From Archangium lansingense (lineage in GTDB: Bacteria > Myxococcota > Myxococcia > Myxococcales > Myxococcaceae), in assembly GCF_026626635.1 (NCBI RefSeq), contig NZ_JAPNKA010000001.1, positions 1,860,001-1,924,000 on the forward strand: 64,000 bases of DNA. The letters are read 5' to 3'. The notes under the pieces were generated by a model. It was not told the origin of the DNA. It saw nothing but the letters and a program-made list of their open reading frames with translations, and did no database searches. The position numbers were made by a program, and so were the translations under genes. Shown in pieces: positions 18,279-27,209 of the stretch (the stretch's first letter is position 1; every line of letters begins with the position of its first letter).

Positions 18279-20354
18279 TCAGTTCACGGTGAACTCGCGC
18301 GACGTGCCGCTGTAGGCGCGGATGAGCCCGTCCCAGCCGGACTTCCAGTCCCCGTCATGGCGGATGCGGTAGGTACCCGGCGTGGCGTCCGCCGGAATCT
18401 TCCACTCGGTGGTGACGTACGAGCACCCGAAGGTGGGGGCGCAGTCGTAGCGCTGCCAGCGGTACTTCGTCTCCCAGTCCCAGTCGTTGGCCACCGTCAC
18501 CCACGAGGTGCCCGACTTGCGCTGCACCTGCAGGTAGCTGCCCTGGCGACGGAGGTTGTTCTTCGGGTGGCCGCCCCAGAACTTCACGCTCACCGTCTGG
18601 CCCCGGGTGTAGCTGGCGAGCGCGTTGGTGACGATGCCGCCGAAGCTCGCCGTGAGCGGTTTGTCGTCGTACACCACGCCCGTCTGCACCGTGGACTGGT
18701 TGTTGCGCAAGTCCCTCGGAGTGGGGCCCGCCGCCACGGTGGTGTCCGTGCGCAGGGCCACCGCCAGCCTGTCCACCTCCTGCTGCACCGCCGCGAGCGT
18801 CCACGGGCCGAAGTGCGTGGAGGCACCCTCGTAGTCCTGCTTCGCGTACTCCTCGCGCGTGGCCAGGTAGCCCGCGTAGGCGTTGGCCAGGCCGGCGATG
18901 AGCACCTGGTTCACCCCCACCGACGAGAGCTGTGCGAGCACCTGCTGCCGCACCCGCCGCCCCGCCATGGTGGTGGGCTCGAAGGGCAGCGCCACCAGCG
19001 CCACGTTGCCCAGCTTCACCACCTGCAGCGGCAGCGCTTCGGGCGTCCACGGGTAGGGCTGCATGGTGCCCATCTCCAGGGCGATGGGCTTCTCCCCCTG
19101 GCACGACGTGGTGAAGAGGGTGCAGTTGAAGACGCTCCAGACGTTCCGGATGCTCTCGCAGGTGGAGCCCTCGTAGCCGAAGCCCGGGCCGTCCTCGGCG
19201 CCCGCCAGCATGGAGTCGCCAATGGCCGCCTCGCACGTGGTGCGCCACAGGCCATCCGTGTACGCGGGTGCCACCTGCACCGAGTCCATGGCCACGTAGG
19301 TGTGCCGGAAGTCCACTCCGCCCGTCAGCGGCGCCGAGGCCGTGTCATAGAGCGTCTTCGCCAGGTTGAACTGCTTGCTCCCGGAGAGCTCCACGCTCTC
19401 GAAGTCGTTGGCGCCGCCGCCGTTGGTGCCACCGTAGATGTTGGGCGTCACGTCGCCCTCGTTGCTCTGCGCGAAGGCCGCCACGAAGGTGCGCTGGGCG
19501 GTGTAGTTCGTCCCCTTGAGCTTCTCGAAGAGGTACGAGGCGTAGCCCTTGTTGTCGCCGCTGATGAGCAGGTTGTCGTTGCCCATGGAGGTGGCGTGAA
19601 CGGCGAACCAGTTGATGAGGCCTACCTCGCTCCCATCATCTCCCTGCAGCCGCAGCAGCGTCATCCGCTTGTCCGTGTCATGGGTGTACTGCGCGCGCTC
19701 GGTGGCGGGGTTGCGCAGGTAGGCCTCGGGGGAGCGGTTGATGCTCGCGTTGAGCAGATCCCCAGAGGCAACGCGGATGCTGCCGGGCGCCAGGTTGTCA
19801 TGAGCGCGGACGATGGACTGGAAGATGCCGTCCACGATGGCGTCGAAGCCCTGCTTGTCGTAGCCGAGGGTGGTGAGGTTGTAGAGCGCGTAGTGCGAGT
19901 GCCCGCCCGGCCCCGAGTGGGTGTGCGTGGCGCTCAGCAGTACATTCTCGTCCGTGTAGAGGTTGCCGTACTTCGCGCGCAGCTTCTCCACCACCTGCTG
20001 CCGCACGCCCTGGAAGACCTGGCCGAGGTCCGCGCTCACGAACACCGCGCGCTTGCCGTTGCAGGGCGAGGAGATGACGAAGGCGCGCGAGCGCAGGCGC
20101 TGGTGGATGCCCGCCGTCTTCTGATTCACCATGGCGTAGCCCATCATCCCGATCTCCGCCGCCGGGCCGGTGATGTCATAGAGGCCCGCGCCCACCTGGA
20201 AGCTCTGGTTGGTCGCGCAGGGGTCGGTCAGCGCGGCGCTCTGCGTGGAGAAGGATGTCTCCTCGTCGGGGGCGTTCGTGTCACAGGCGCCCAGGGCGAG
20301 CGCGAGCACCACGGCTGCCAGCACTCGGGGTGAGGAGAAGAGACGCTTCTGCAT
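18279..20354 (-). CDS. Neutral ceramidase lipoprotein
   Basis: Hydrolyses ceramide to sphingosine and a fatty acid at neutral pH, outside the inner membrane. 691 residues; the ATG at 20354 has a GGAG site 6 bp upstream. A lipoprotein signal ends LALGAC with Cys24. The metal-binding block SATHTHSGPGG (141-151, H144 and H146), a further His in WFAVHATSMGN (H253), and the catalytic serine in LLISGDNKGYAS (S265) match the neutral/alkaline ceramidase family. The C-terminal portion resembles the immunoglobulin-like domain of bacterial ceramidases (about 550-691). It is divergent from a porin gene with 201 bp between starts, so the two could share regulation; that link is inference. Confidence 0.93.
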   Translation of the reverse strand: MQKRLFSSPRVLAAVVLALALGACDTNAPDEETSFSTQSAALTDPCATNQSFQVGAGLYDITGPAAEIGMMGYAMVNQKTAGIHQRLRSRAFVISSPCNGKRAVFVSADLGQVFQGVRQQVVEKLRAKYGNLYTDENVLLSATHTHSGPGGHSHYALYNLTTLGYDKQGFDAIVDGIFQSIVRAHDNLAPGSIRVASGDLLNASINRSPEAYLRNPATERAQYTHDTDKRMTLLRLQGDDGSEVGLINWFAVHATSMGNDNLLISGDNKGYASYLFEKLKGTNYTAQRTFVAAFAQSNEGDVTPNIYGGTNGGGANDFESVELSGSKQFNLAKTLYDTASAPLTGGVDFRHTYVAMDSVQVAPAYTDGLWRTTCEAAIGDSMLAGAEDGPGFGYEGSTCESIRNVWSVFNCTLFTTSCQGEKPIALEMGTMQPYPWTPEALPLQVVKLGNVALVALPFEPTTMAGRRVRQQVLAQLSSVGVNQVLIAGLANAYAGYLATREEYAKQDYEGASTHFGPWTLAAVQQEVDRLAVALRTDTTVAAGPTPRDLRNNQSTVQTGVVYDDKPLTASFGGIVTNALASYTRGQTVSVKFWGGHPKNNLRRQGSYLQVQRKSGTSWVTVANDWDWETKYRWQRYDCAPTFGCSYVTTEWKIPADATPGTYRIRHDGDWKSGWDGLIRAYSGTSREFTVN

Positions 20355-20555
20355 GGAGGGCTCCTGTGTCGGGATTCCGGGATTGTCGGCGGGAAACCGG
20401 TTCGTTTGTAGCCCTCTTCGGTTGGTGCGGTGCGTCGAAAAGGAGGGTTCTGTCCGCGACAGTGAAGCCAGCCCCGAGCCGGAAGCGCTGCCCGGGAGCG
20501 AAAACCCCGTGCTCTCCTGTTCGCGGATGCAGTTTGCCGGGGAGGAGCTCGCCGC

Positions 20556-21869
20556 ATGTGGAGGCTCGGCCGTCTCGGAGTGCTGCTGGGGGTGTTGCTC
20601 GCCGGAGGGAGTGTCTCCGCACAATCCAAGGACACCGCTGTCCCCGAGGCGCCCGAGACGCCCGGCGGTGTGAAGACTCCCGAGTCCCCCGAGGAACCGG
20701 AACCGGAGCCAGGAGATGCGCGGCCCTTCGGAGAGTCTCCGGGCTCGGAGCCGGCGGTGGTGGACCCCTCCCTCACGGGCATGGTGATGAAGGTGGGCCC
20801 GGCCTCGGAGGACGACCTGAAGCGCGGCTATGTCTCCTTCCGGGCCCGCCTCAAGGTGGACCTCAATTACGACTTCCTGCCCATCCTCAACGAGGAGGAT
20901 TTCGTCCCGGCCTCCATCCCGGTGGGAGCGGATCCCCGGGGCACCAACCTGAACTTCAACGCGAAGCAGACCCGGATCTTCTTCGAGGGAGGGAAGCTGA
21001 CGCTGCTGGGGCCGCTCATCGGCCACATCTCCGCGGACTTCTACGGCGAGGGCTCCAGCGGCGGTGACTTCCGCGTCTACGAGGCGTACGCCCTCGTCGG
21101 CCCGCTGCTGGCAGGGCGGAAGTGGACGACGTTCATGGACCTGGAGGCCGTGCCGGACACGCTCGACTTTCAGGGGCCGGGCTCCATGCTGGCCACACGG
21201 CGCGAGGTGCTGCGCTACGGAAACACCTTTGGCCCGCTGCTGGTGCAGGTGGCGCTGGAGCGGCCGTTGCCGGACCTCACGCTCTCCAACGCGGACACGC
21301 AGGAGGCGCGCACACCCTTGCCGGACGTGACGGGCGCGGTGGAGTGGAACTTCGGGGAGGGTCGTCACGTGCGCGCGGCGGGCGTCGCGCGGTGGCTCAC
21401 CTACTATGACGCCGGCGGAGTCCACGGCACGGCGCTGGGATGGGGCGGCATGTTGAGCGGGCTCTGGACATGGGGCGACACGGGCTGGCGTGCCTCGACC
21501 CAGGTGCACTACGGCTCCGGCCTCGGCGCCTACACGTCCGACGTCGCGGGGCTGGGGCTCGACGCCGTGGTGGTGGCTCCGGGCAGGTTGGAGGCGGTGC
21601 CCACCTTTGGGGTGTTCGCCTCCATCGAGCCGCACTGGAACGAGCACCTCACCTCCTCGTTCGTCTACGGCTACCTCGAGATGTTTCCTCTGGAGGCCCA
21701 GCCGGGCGGCACGCTGAAGCGCACGCACTACCTCTCCGGCAACCTCCTCGTGACCCCAGTGCGCTCCGTCACGTTCGGCGCGGAGCTGCTCTTCGGGCGG
21801 CGGGAGAACAAGGACGGCGCCGCGGACAACGCCGTGCGCCTCATCTTCTCCACCCGCTTCTTCTACTGA
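20556..21869 (+). CDS. DcaP-like outer-membrane porin
   Basis: 437-residue beta-barrel protein. A signal peptide (about 1-22) is followed by a Pro/Glu-rich linker (about 25-70) and then a barrel domain: alternating strands rich in aromatic ends, such as GYVSFRARLKVDLNYDF, RTHYLSGNLLVTPV and a C-terminal VRLIFSTRFFY ending in an aromatic residue, the outer-membrane assembly signal. The DcaP trimeric transporter family imports organic acids and other small solutes in other bacteria; substrate here is unknown. GGAGGAG lies 8 bp before the ATG. Its position opposite a ceramidase could link it to lipid-derived nutrient uptake (inference). Its 3' end overlaps a small minus-strand gene by 29 bp. Confidence 0.85.
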   Translation: MWRLGRLGVLLGVLLAGGSVSAQSKDTAVPEAPETPGGVKTPESPEEPEPEPGDARPFGESPGSEPAVVDPSLTGMVMKVGPASEDDLKRGYVSFRARLKVDLNYDFLPILNEEDFVPASIPVGADPRGTNLNFNAKQTRIFFEGGKLTLLGPLIGHISADFYGEGSSGGDFRVYEAYALVGPLLAGRKWTTFMDLEAVPDTLDFQGPGSMLATRREVLRYGNTFGPLLVQVALERPLPDLTLSNADTQEARTPLPDVTGAVEWNFGEGRHVRAAGVARWLTYYDAGGVHGTALGWGGMLSGLWTWGDTGWRASTQVHYGSGLGAYTSDVAGLGLDAVVVAPGRLEAVPTFGVFASIEPHWNEHLTSSFVYGYLEMFPLEAQPGGTLKRTHYLSGNLLVTPVRSVTFGAELLFGRRENKDGAADNAVRLIFSTRFFY

Positions 21870-22044
21870 GCGCTCCGCGTCCGGGCCGTAGGGGTGCTAG
21901 CCACTTGCCTCGCACCAGCACTTTCCGGCCCCGGATGGCGGTGGCCACGTTGTCGTACAGGCCACTGCGCTGCAGCAGCTCGTACACCTCGCGGTTCTTC
22001 CGGCTCAGCACCCGGTCGATGGCTTGGTCGAAGACGTCACTCAT
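21841..22044 (-). CDS. Small conserved-looking protein of 67 residues
   Basis: No domain is recognised. Residues 1-50 read as a charged helical segment with an acidic N-terminus and a basic C-terminus (MSDVFDQAIDRV at the start, RGRKVLVRGKWLAPL later), which looks protein-like, whereas the last 16 residues are Arg-rich and overlap the tail of the porin gene. The ATG at 22044 has no clear ribosome site. The neighbouring plus-strand gene starts 60 bp away, divergently. It may be real but is the least certain coding call in this part. Confidence 0.45.
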   Translation of the reverse strand: MSDVFDQAIDRVLSRKNREVYELLQRSGLYDNVATAIRGRKVLVRGKWLAPLRPGRGALSRRSGWRR

Positions 22045-22104
22045 GAGATCATTCGGGCCCGTAGAATCCTGGAATACACAGCCCGATCCTCCGTCTAGAC
22101 GCTC

Positions 22105-22890
22105 ATGAACCGATTTCTTGGCCCCGCCTCCCTTGGTCTCTCCGTCCTGGCGCTCGCAATCGCTCTCTTGGGCGGGCGGAGCGAGCCGGTGGCCGCCCCT
22201 CCGGCCAGTGAGCCGGCTGCCGATGCCGACACCTTCACTGCCCTGGAGCTGGAGGCTCTTGAACGGAGGGTGGAGTCCCTCGAGCAGACCTCGCTGAGCC
22301 TGTCCAAGCGGCTGATGTTGCTGGAGCAGCGGCCGATGGTGGCCTCCGATGGAGGCGTGGTGGCCGCGGTCCCTGCCTCCCTGGCCGCCGACGTGGAGCA
22401 GCTCCGCTCGGAGGTGCGCGGCATGATCGCCGGCGAGGCCCTGAACTCCCAGGGCGGGCGCGATTACCTCAAGGACGCGGTGCGCTCGGTGCAGGAGGAG
22501 ATGCGGACCGAGCAGCGGGAGCTCCGGCAGCAGCAGATGCTGCAGGCGCAGGCCCAGTCTCAGGCAGGGCGCGCCGAGCGCCTGCGCCAGTTCGCCTCCG
22601 ACGCGAAGTTGAACTACACCCAGGAGCAGGAGCTCTCGCGGCGCATGCAGTCCGAGGACACCCAGCGCCAGGCTCTCTTCGACGCGGTGCGGTCGGGCGC
22701 CAAGTCACCCCGGGATGCCCGGCAGGAGGTCCGCCAGCTCCGCCAGCAGACGGACAAGGAGATGGCGGCCGTGCTCGATGAGTCGCAGCAGGCGCAGTAC
22801 CAGGAGATGCGGCGCGAGGAGCGGCGCGAGGAGCGTCCCCGGGGCGGAGGGCAGTGGCGGGGGCAGGGACAGGGCGGCGATCAGCCCTGA
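22105..22890 (+). CDS. Membrane-anchored coiled-coil protein of unknown function
   Basis: 261 residues. An N-terminal hydrophobic span (about 9-23, LGLSVLALAIALLGG) is followed by a Pro/Ala linker and a long helical region: a first coiled coil with LEALERRVESLEQTSLSLSK (about 50-69) and a second, Gln/Glu/Arg-rich, around 110-230, ending in a Gly/Gln/Arg tail. Its TQEQELSRRMQSEDTQRQA block and C-terminal VLDESQQAQYQEM resemble Spy/CpxP-type helical chaperones only loosely. It is likely anchored in the inner membrane with the helices in the periplasm. It faces the alpha/beta hydrolase gene across a 94-bp gap. Confidence 0.75.
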   Translation: MNRFLGPASLGLSVLALAIALLGGRSEPVAAPPASEPAADADTFTALELEALERRVESLEQTSLSLSKRLMLLEQRPMVASDGGVVAAVPASLAADVEQLRSEVRGMIAGEALNSQGGRDYLKDAVRSVQEEMRTEQRELRQQQMLQAQAQSQAGRAERLRQFASDAKLNYTQEQELSRRMQSEDTQRQALFDAVRSGAKSPRDARQEVRQLRQQTDKEMAAVLDESQQAQYQEMRREERREERPRGGGQWRGQGQGGDQP

Positions 22891-22984
22891 GCGGTACTCC
22901 GCCGGACTCGGCCTCTCGCGGACGCCCGGCCCGGCATGCGTCAGGCGGTGTTCTACCGGCCAGCCCACCCCGAGAGGCATGCGC

Positions 22985-24004
22985 TCACGCGGGTTGCTCC
23001 TCGGGGGGAAGCTGGAGGGGCTCGATGCGGGAGAAGGCATCGAGGATGGCGCGGATGATGGCGCTCCTCCCTGTGAAGAAGGCGCTCACGTGTCCTCCGG
23101 ACAGGTAGCGCAGCTCTGCTCCGCGCCAGTGCTGCAGCAGACGCAGGGTGGAGGAGGAGGGAACGAAACCATCCTGGCGTGCGGCCATGAGGATGGCGCG
23201 GCGCGGGTTGGACAGCGGGGGCAGTGCGGTGGTGGCCGCCGCTGAGAGGAGCTCTCCCAGCCGCTGGCGCGCCGCCTCGGGGCCTCCGTTGGTGCGGCCC
23301 AGTACCTCCCAGTCGGGGACGGCGGACAGCACGCCCTCGGTGAAGACGGGCGCCGAGGAGTGCGCGGCGGCCAGGGGGATGACGGCCGCGGGCAGGGGGA
23401 ACATCGCGGCGGCATAGGCGGCGATGCTGCCACCCATGCTGTAGCCGGAGATGCCCACCTTGGGGTGTCCCGTCGCCAGCAGCCACCCGAGCAGCGCCGT
23501 CGCCTCCACCGCCGTGGCGCGGAACATGAGCAGCAGGTCCACCACCGTGCGCACCGCGGCGCCCTTCTGCCCGTGCGGACGGCGCGAGCCGTAGTAGGGA
23601 TTCTCCAGCAGCAGTGCGCCCACGCCCTCCCGAGCCAGCTCCTTCGCGATGAAGCGGCGCAGGCCAAAGCCCTCGTCACCCGAGGCGGCCAGGAAGACGC
23701 ACACCGGGGGACGTGGGCCCGCGTCGTGGGGCAGCAGCAACTGGAAGCGCGCCTCGCGGCAGGCCTCGGGCAGCGAGCCCACGGCGGCGGGGCTGGGGAA
23801 GCGGCCCTCCTGGACGAGCAGGTGCCCCTCGCGCCGTGCCTGGCGCAGCGTCACCTCGGAGAGCTCGGGGAAGGCGAAGCCCTGAGGGCCTCGAGTGAGC
23901 TTCTCCAGGAGTGCGTTGGAGCCCCAGCCGTCCTCGAAGAAGCGGGGCTGGCGCGCCACCGTGACTCTCGCGGCGAGCGCGTCCAACCAGTGCATGCGAT
24001 TCAT
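22985..24004 (-). CDS. ABHD18-like alpha/beta hydrolase
   Basis: 339-residue hydrolase with no visible signal peptide. The nucleophile elbow is GYSMGGS with S189, ENPYYGSRRP is at 134-143, a feature of the ABHD18 group, and the catalytic His is probably in SGGHVSAFF near 310. The natural substrate is unknown for this family; esterase or lipase activity is the expectation. The ATG at 24004 has an AGGAG site about 10 bp upstream; in-frame starts at 24064 and 23995 are alternatives. A 12-bp inverted repeat lies just upstream, between this gene and the phosphatase gene that precedes it on the same strand. Confidence 0.85.
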   Translation of the reverse strand: MNRMHWLDALAARVTVARQPRFFEDGWGSNALLEKLTRGPQGFAFPELSEVTLRQARREGHLLVQEGRFPSPAAVGSLPEACREARFQLLLPHDAGPRPPVCVFLAASGDEGFGLRRFIAKELAREGVGALLLENPYYGSRRPHGQKGAAVRTVVDLLLMFRATAVEATALLGWLLATGHPKVGISGYSMGGSIAAYAAAMFPLPAAVIPLAAAHSSAPVFTEGVLSAVPDWEVLGRTNGGPEAARQRLGELLSAAATTALPPLSNPRRAILMAARQDGFVPSSSTLRLLQHWRGAELRYLSGGHVSAFFTGRSAIIRAILDAFSRIEPLQLPPEEQPA

Positions 24005-24021
24005 TCTCTTGGGACTCCTGG

Positions 24022-24062
24022 GGAATGCCGCCCGCATCCTCGCCGCGTCCGGGCGGCATTCC
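24022..24062 (-). terminator. 12-bp perfect inverted repeat between phosphatase and hydrolase genes
   Basis: GGAATGCCGCCC (24022-24033) and GGGCGGCATTCC (24051-24062) form a perfect 12-bp stem around a 17-base loop, 17 bp past the end of the phosphatase gene. No T-run follows, so it is either a hairpin-only terminator or a processing or protective stem-loop. The outer arms GGAATGC/GCATTCC recur in the repeat array at 29.6 kb. Confidence 0.5.
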
Positions 24063-24078
24063 AACCGGAAGTACCAGG

Positions 24079-26025
24079 CTACTGCTGCTCGAGGGCGGTG
24101 GCGGGCACCGGCTCGGGCTCGTCCGCCACGGACTCCAGCGTGTCGGCCGGCGGCACCGGCTTCTGGTTACGCAGGAACTCGGGCAGCTGGGTGGGGTCGT
24201 ATGCCGGGCCCGGAGGGGTGTCCGTGGACATTCCCGAGACACTGGACGGCGAAGCCACCGCGGCGGGCAGCGTCTTCGTCAGCGTGAGGGTGTCGCGCAC
24301 CGCACCGCTGGTGTTGAGGAACTTCGCGGTCAGCGTGCCTCCGTCCACCACCACGTCCAGGTAGCCCATGTTGGTGTTGTCGCGGAAGGCCGACCAGCTC
24401 GGCTGCGAGCCAGGGAAGGGGCGCAGGGTGGCGCCACCGCTGCCCACCACGATGTAGGGGATGCCGCGCGTTCCCGCCGGGGCCACCACGTCTCCCTTCA
24501 TCGGCTTGGAGCGCTCGTAGTTGTGGTCATGGCCGGTGAGGACCAGGTCCACCCCGTACTGCTCGAAGATGGGGCTGTAGTCGCGGCGCATGGCGGTGCT
24601 CGAGAGGTGCTCGCCGCTGGACCAGGGTGGGTGGTGGAAGAAGACGACTTTCCAGGGACGGCTCGTGGCGGCCAGGTCCTGGGTCAGCCATGCCTTCTGC
24701 AGGGCAGTGGTGCAGTCGGCGATCGTGAAGCTGCGGCAGTTGGAGTCGAGCGAGACGAAGTGCACCGGACCCCAATCGAAGGAGTAGTAGCGCTCGCTCT
24801 TCGCCGGGTTGTTGGCCGGCAGGTAGAAGTTGTCCAGGTAGGGCTTGGCCGCGCTGGTGACGTACTCGTGGTTGCCCGGCGTGGGGAAGAGGGGCACCTC
24901 GCGCAGCAGGGCCGCCATGGGCTTGAACATGTTGCTCTGGAACTCGGCCTCGGTGCCGGAGGAGTACGCGTTGTCGCCGAGCGTGAGGAGGAACTCGCCG
25001 GCGCGCGCCGGGGTGAGCTGCTGGAGCACCTTGGTCTGGTTGGTGCCTCCGGTGCCGAAGTCACCCATGGCGGTGAAGTGCACGCGCTTCGTCTCGGGGC
25101 CGGTGGCCGTCTGGAAGCGCCGCACGCCGGTGACGGAGCCGCAGGCCTCGACGACGTAGCTGTACGTCCGGCCCGGGAGCAGGCCCGTCAGCTTCACCGC
25201 GTGCTGCCACCCGGCCGCCGTGGCCGTGGCGGTGCGCGAGATGTCCGAGCCCTCGCCGAAGCGTATGAAGGGCGTGCAGGACACACCGGTGCGGAAGGCG
25301 ACCAGGGCGCTGGTGGTGCTCACGCTCTGCAGGTACGGCAGGCGCGGCAGTGCGGGGCCCGAGTCCGTGGTGGGCGGCGTCGGCGTTGGAGGAGGCGTGG
25401 TGGTGTCCTCGCCACAGGCGCGCGCCTCGGTGATGGAGGCCCAGTCGTTGACGGTGTTGCCGTTGACGGTGACGCGCAGGTAGCGGGCCTTGCGCGTGCC
25501 GGTGAAGCGGTACGTCTGGGCCGTGGTCGTCAGCGCGCTGTCGGCCGCGTACGCCTGGGTGAAGGTGGTGCCGTCCTCGGAGGTCTCGAGTGTGAAGTGG
25601 TTCTGGCGCGTGTCGCCCTGGTGCCAGGCGATGGCGGCACCGGCGAGCGACTGCGAGCTGCCCAGGTCGAGCCTGAGCCACGCGCCCTTGCCGGGGCCGC
25701 TCCAGCGGGTGGCCAGGTTGTCATCCTGGGTATTGGCGGCCACGCTGCCAGTGCCGTCATCACCGCTGGCGGTCGCCAGGGTGGTGGTGAGCGTGCGGCA
25801 GTTGGTCACGGTCAGTGCGGACTCGGCGCTGCCCAGGTTCCCGGCGGGGCCATCGGTCGCGGGCGCGTTGGTAGAGGGCGGTTCAGCCGGAGGCTGTGCC
25901 GGGGTCGAAGGGGCCTCTGCCTCGGGGGCCGCCGAGGGAGCAGGGATGGAGGGGGCTTCACAGGCCGTGATGAGCAGGACGCCCAACAGACACGAGGATG
26001 AGAGCAATCGGGTTCGTTTGTGCAT
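24079..26025 (-). CDS. Purple-acid-phosphatase-like lipoprotein with F5/8-type C domain
   Basis: 648 residues. A lipoprotein signal ends LLITAC with Cys22, then a Pro/Ala linker, an F5/8-type C (discoidin) domain at about 75-205 with the block RWSGPGKGAWLRLDLG, a fibronectin-like purple acid phosphatase N-domain at about 225-315, and a metallophosphatase domain. The metal-ligand motifs are GDFG (near 320), GDNAY (near 350), GNHE (near 383), FHHPPWSS and GHDHNYER (near 498). It probably removes phosphate from extracellular esters at the cell surface, with the discoidin domain binding glycans (inference). A Pro-rich tail follows the catalytic domain. It is the downstream of two minus-strand genes; the preceding gene ends about 100 bp away. 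Confidence 0.9.
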   Translation of the reverse strand: MHKRTRLLSSSCLLGVLLITACEAPSIPAPSAAPEAEAPSTPAQPPAEPPSTNAPATDGPAGNLGSAESALTVTNCRTLTTTLATASGDDGTGSVAANTQDDNLATRWSGPGKGAWLRLDLGSSQSLAGAAIAWHQGDTRQNHFTLETSEDGTTFTQAYAADSALTTTAQTYRFTGTRKARYLRVTVNGNTVNDWASITEARACGEDTTTPPPTPTPPTTDSGPALPRLPYLQSVSTTSALVAFRTGVSCTPFIRFGEGSDISRTATATAAGWQHAVKLTGLLPGRTYSYVVEACGSVTGVRRFQTATGPETKRVHFTAMGDFGTGGTNQTKVLQQLTPARAGEFLLTLGDNAYSSGTEAEFQSNMFKPMAALLREVPLFPTPGNHEYVTSAAKPYLDNFYLPANNPAKSERYYSFDWGPVHFVSLDSNCRSFTIADCTTALQKAWLTQDLAATSRPWKVVFFHHPPWSSGEHLSSTAMRRDYSPIFEQYGVDLVLTGHDHNYERSKPMKGDVVAPAGTRGIPYIVVGSGGATLRPFPGSQPSWSAFRDNTNMGYLDVVVDGGTLTAKFLNTSGAVRDTLTLTKTLPAAVASPSSVSGMSTDTPPGPAYDPTQLPEFLRNQKPVPPADTLESVADEPEPVPATALEQQ

Positions 26026-26126
26026 CGTGGGGCCACCAACGGAGGCGTTCCCCAGGCATTCCTTGAGGGAGCCTCACGCTCCGGGTGCCCGGCTGCTGTC
26101 CTGCCGGGATTCCTGCCCCTCGGGTG

Positions 26127-26825
26127 TCAGGGCGAGGTCTGGACGAGGAAGGGGCGCAGGAAATCATCCGCCTCGGCGGCGATGCGCCCGAGCGAGTCCA
26201 CCAACTCGTGTCCGTCATCCACCTCGACGAGCCGGACGTGGCGCTTGCCGCGCGCCCACTCGCGCGAGTAGCGGATGTCCGTCGTCGTGTCCCGGCGCCC
26301 GTGAATGAGCAGCGTGGGCACGCGCACGTCCGGCCAGCCTCCGGAGCGGGCCTCAATGGTGTCGAGATCGTGAATGAGGCCGAAGTGCACGCGCGTCTTG
26401 CGCTTCTCCGCGTAGTCCTGTGTCTCCAGCCAGCCCGTCTCCTGCCAGCGGCGCATGCCCTCCTCGCTCACGGTGCGCCGCATCTGCTCCGGGGCTCGCA
26501 GGGCGGGAGCCAGCAGCACCAGCGCGCACACCCGTGCGTCCTCCTCCGCCACGCGGCAGGCTGTCAGCCCGCCCAGGCTGGAGCCGAAGACGATGGCCCT
26601 GTCCCGCTCGCTGCCCATGGCGTCACGCACCGTGCGCATCATCGCGCTCAAGCTCAGGTGCTCGAGCGAGGGCTGCCGCAGGTTCAACCGCTCCAGGTGG
26701 ATGCCCTGGCGCGCATAGTGCTCGGCGAGCGCCACGCCCTTGGCGGACTGGGGCCCCGAGGCGAAGCCATGCAGATAGAGCCAGCGGGGGCCGGCAGGAG
26801 AGGACGGGCCAGGGGGGACGTTCAT
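26127..26825 (-). CDS. YqiA-like alpha/beta hydrolase
   Basis: 232-residue esterase-type protein. The oxyanion-side block LHGFASGPQSAKG (18-30) is typical of the YqiA/YcfP group; the nucleophile elbow is GSSLGG with S83, an acid lies in IHGRRDTTTD, and the catalytic His is in DDGHEL. No signal peptide, so cytoplasmic. The ATG at 26825 is the best start; the ATG at 26849 would add 8 residues. It is divergent from the SDR gene at 27210 across a 384-bp gap. The physiological substrate is not known. Confidence 0.85.
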   Translation of the reverse strand: MNVPPGPSSPAGPRWLYLHGFASGPQSAKGVALAEHYARQGIHLERLNLRQPSLEHLSLSAMMRTVRDAMGSERDRAIVFGSSLGGLTACRVAEEDARVCALVLLAPALRAPEQMRRTVSEEGMRRWQETGWLETQDYAEKRKTRVHFGLIHDLDTIEARSGGWPDVRVPTLLIHGRRDTTTDIRYSREWARGKRHVRLVEVDDGHELVDSLGRIAAEADDFLRPFLVQTSP

Positions 26826-27209
26826 GCCCGCGCACTCTATCCCCCGCAAGGACGAGGGCCCCGGGTTGGTGGGAAACCCGGAGCCCTCCAGCTCGCGTCA
26901 GCGGCTACGCGCGACGCGAATCACAGACTGACGCGCTCTCCTTGAGCACCGGCCGTGCCAACCTCCAAGTGCCCGGATTTCCTCGCACGGGCCGGCTCGG
27001 CCCTGGAGCGCCTGGAACATGGTGGCGCAGAGATTTTGTAAAGCGGCCATGCACTCTGGGGCTCAACCACAGGGATTCCCTCTGGAAATCAACCGAGCAC
27101 GGCCCTGTCTCGGATTGGGACAGCGAGGCGCGAGGGTGATTGGAAGCAGGACACCCCGTGGATGGCCGGGAGGCGCGCCCCACCCGGAAGGTGGTATGCC
27201 CTCAGGCCT
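26826..27209. other. Long intergenic region with one hairpin
   Basis: 384 bp between divergent yqiA-like and SDR genes. A GAGGGC/GCCCTC stem extends into CCGGGTT/AACCCGG, so the region 26854-26888 can form a near-perfect stem with a short loop. No T-run follows. The rest holds no convincing gene; an open frame at 26905-27183 on the minus strand lacks any family character. It presumably contains both promoters, but no clear -35/-10 was identified. Confidence 0.5.

Noticed and set aside
26905..27183. A 92-residue minus-strand gene in the yqiA-SDR gap.
   Set aside because: No ribosome site, family or plausible hydrophobic pattern.
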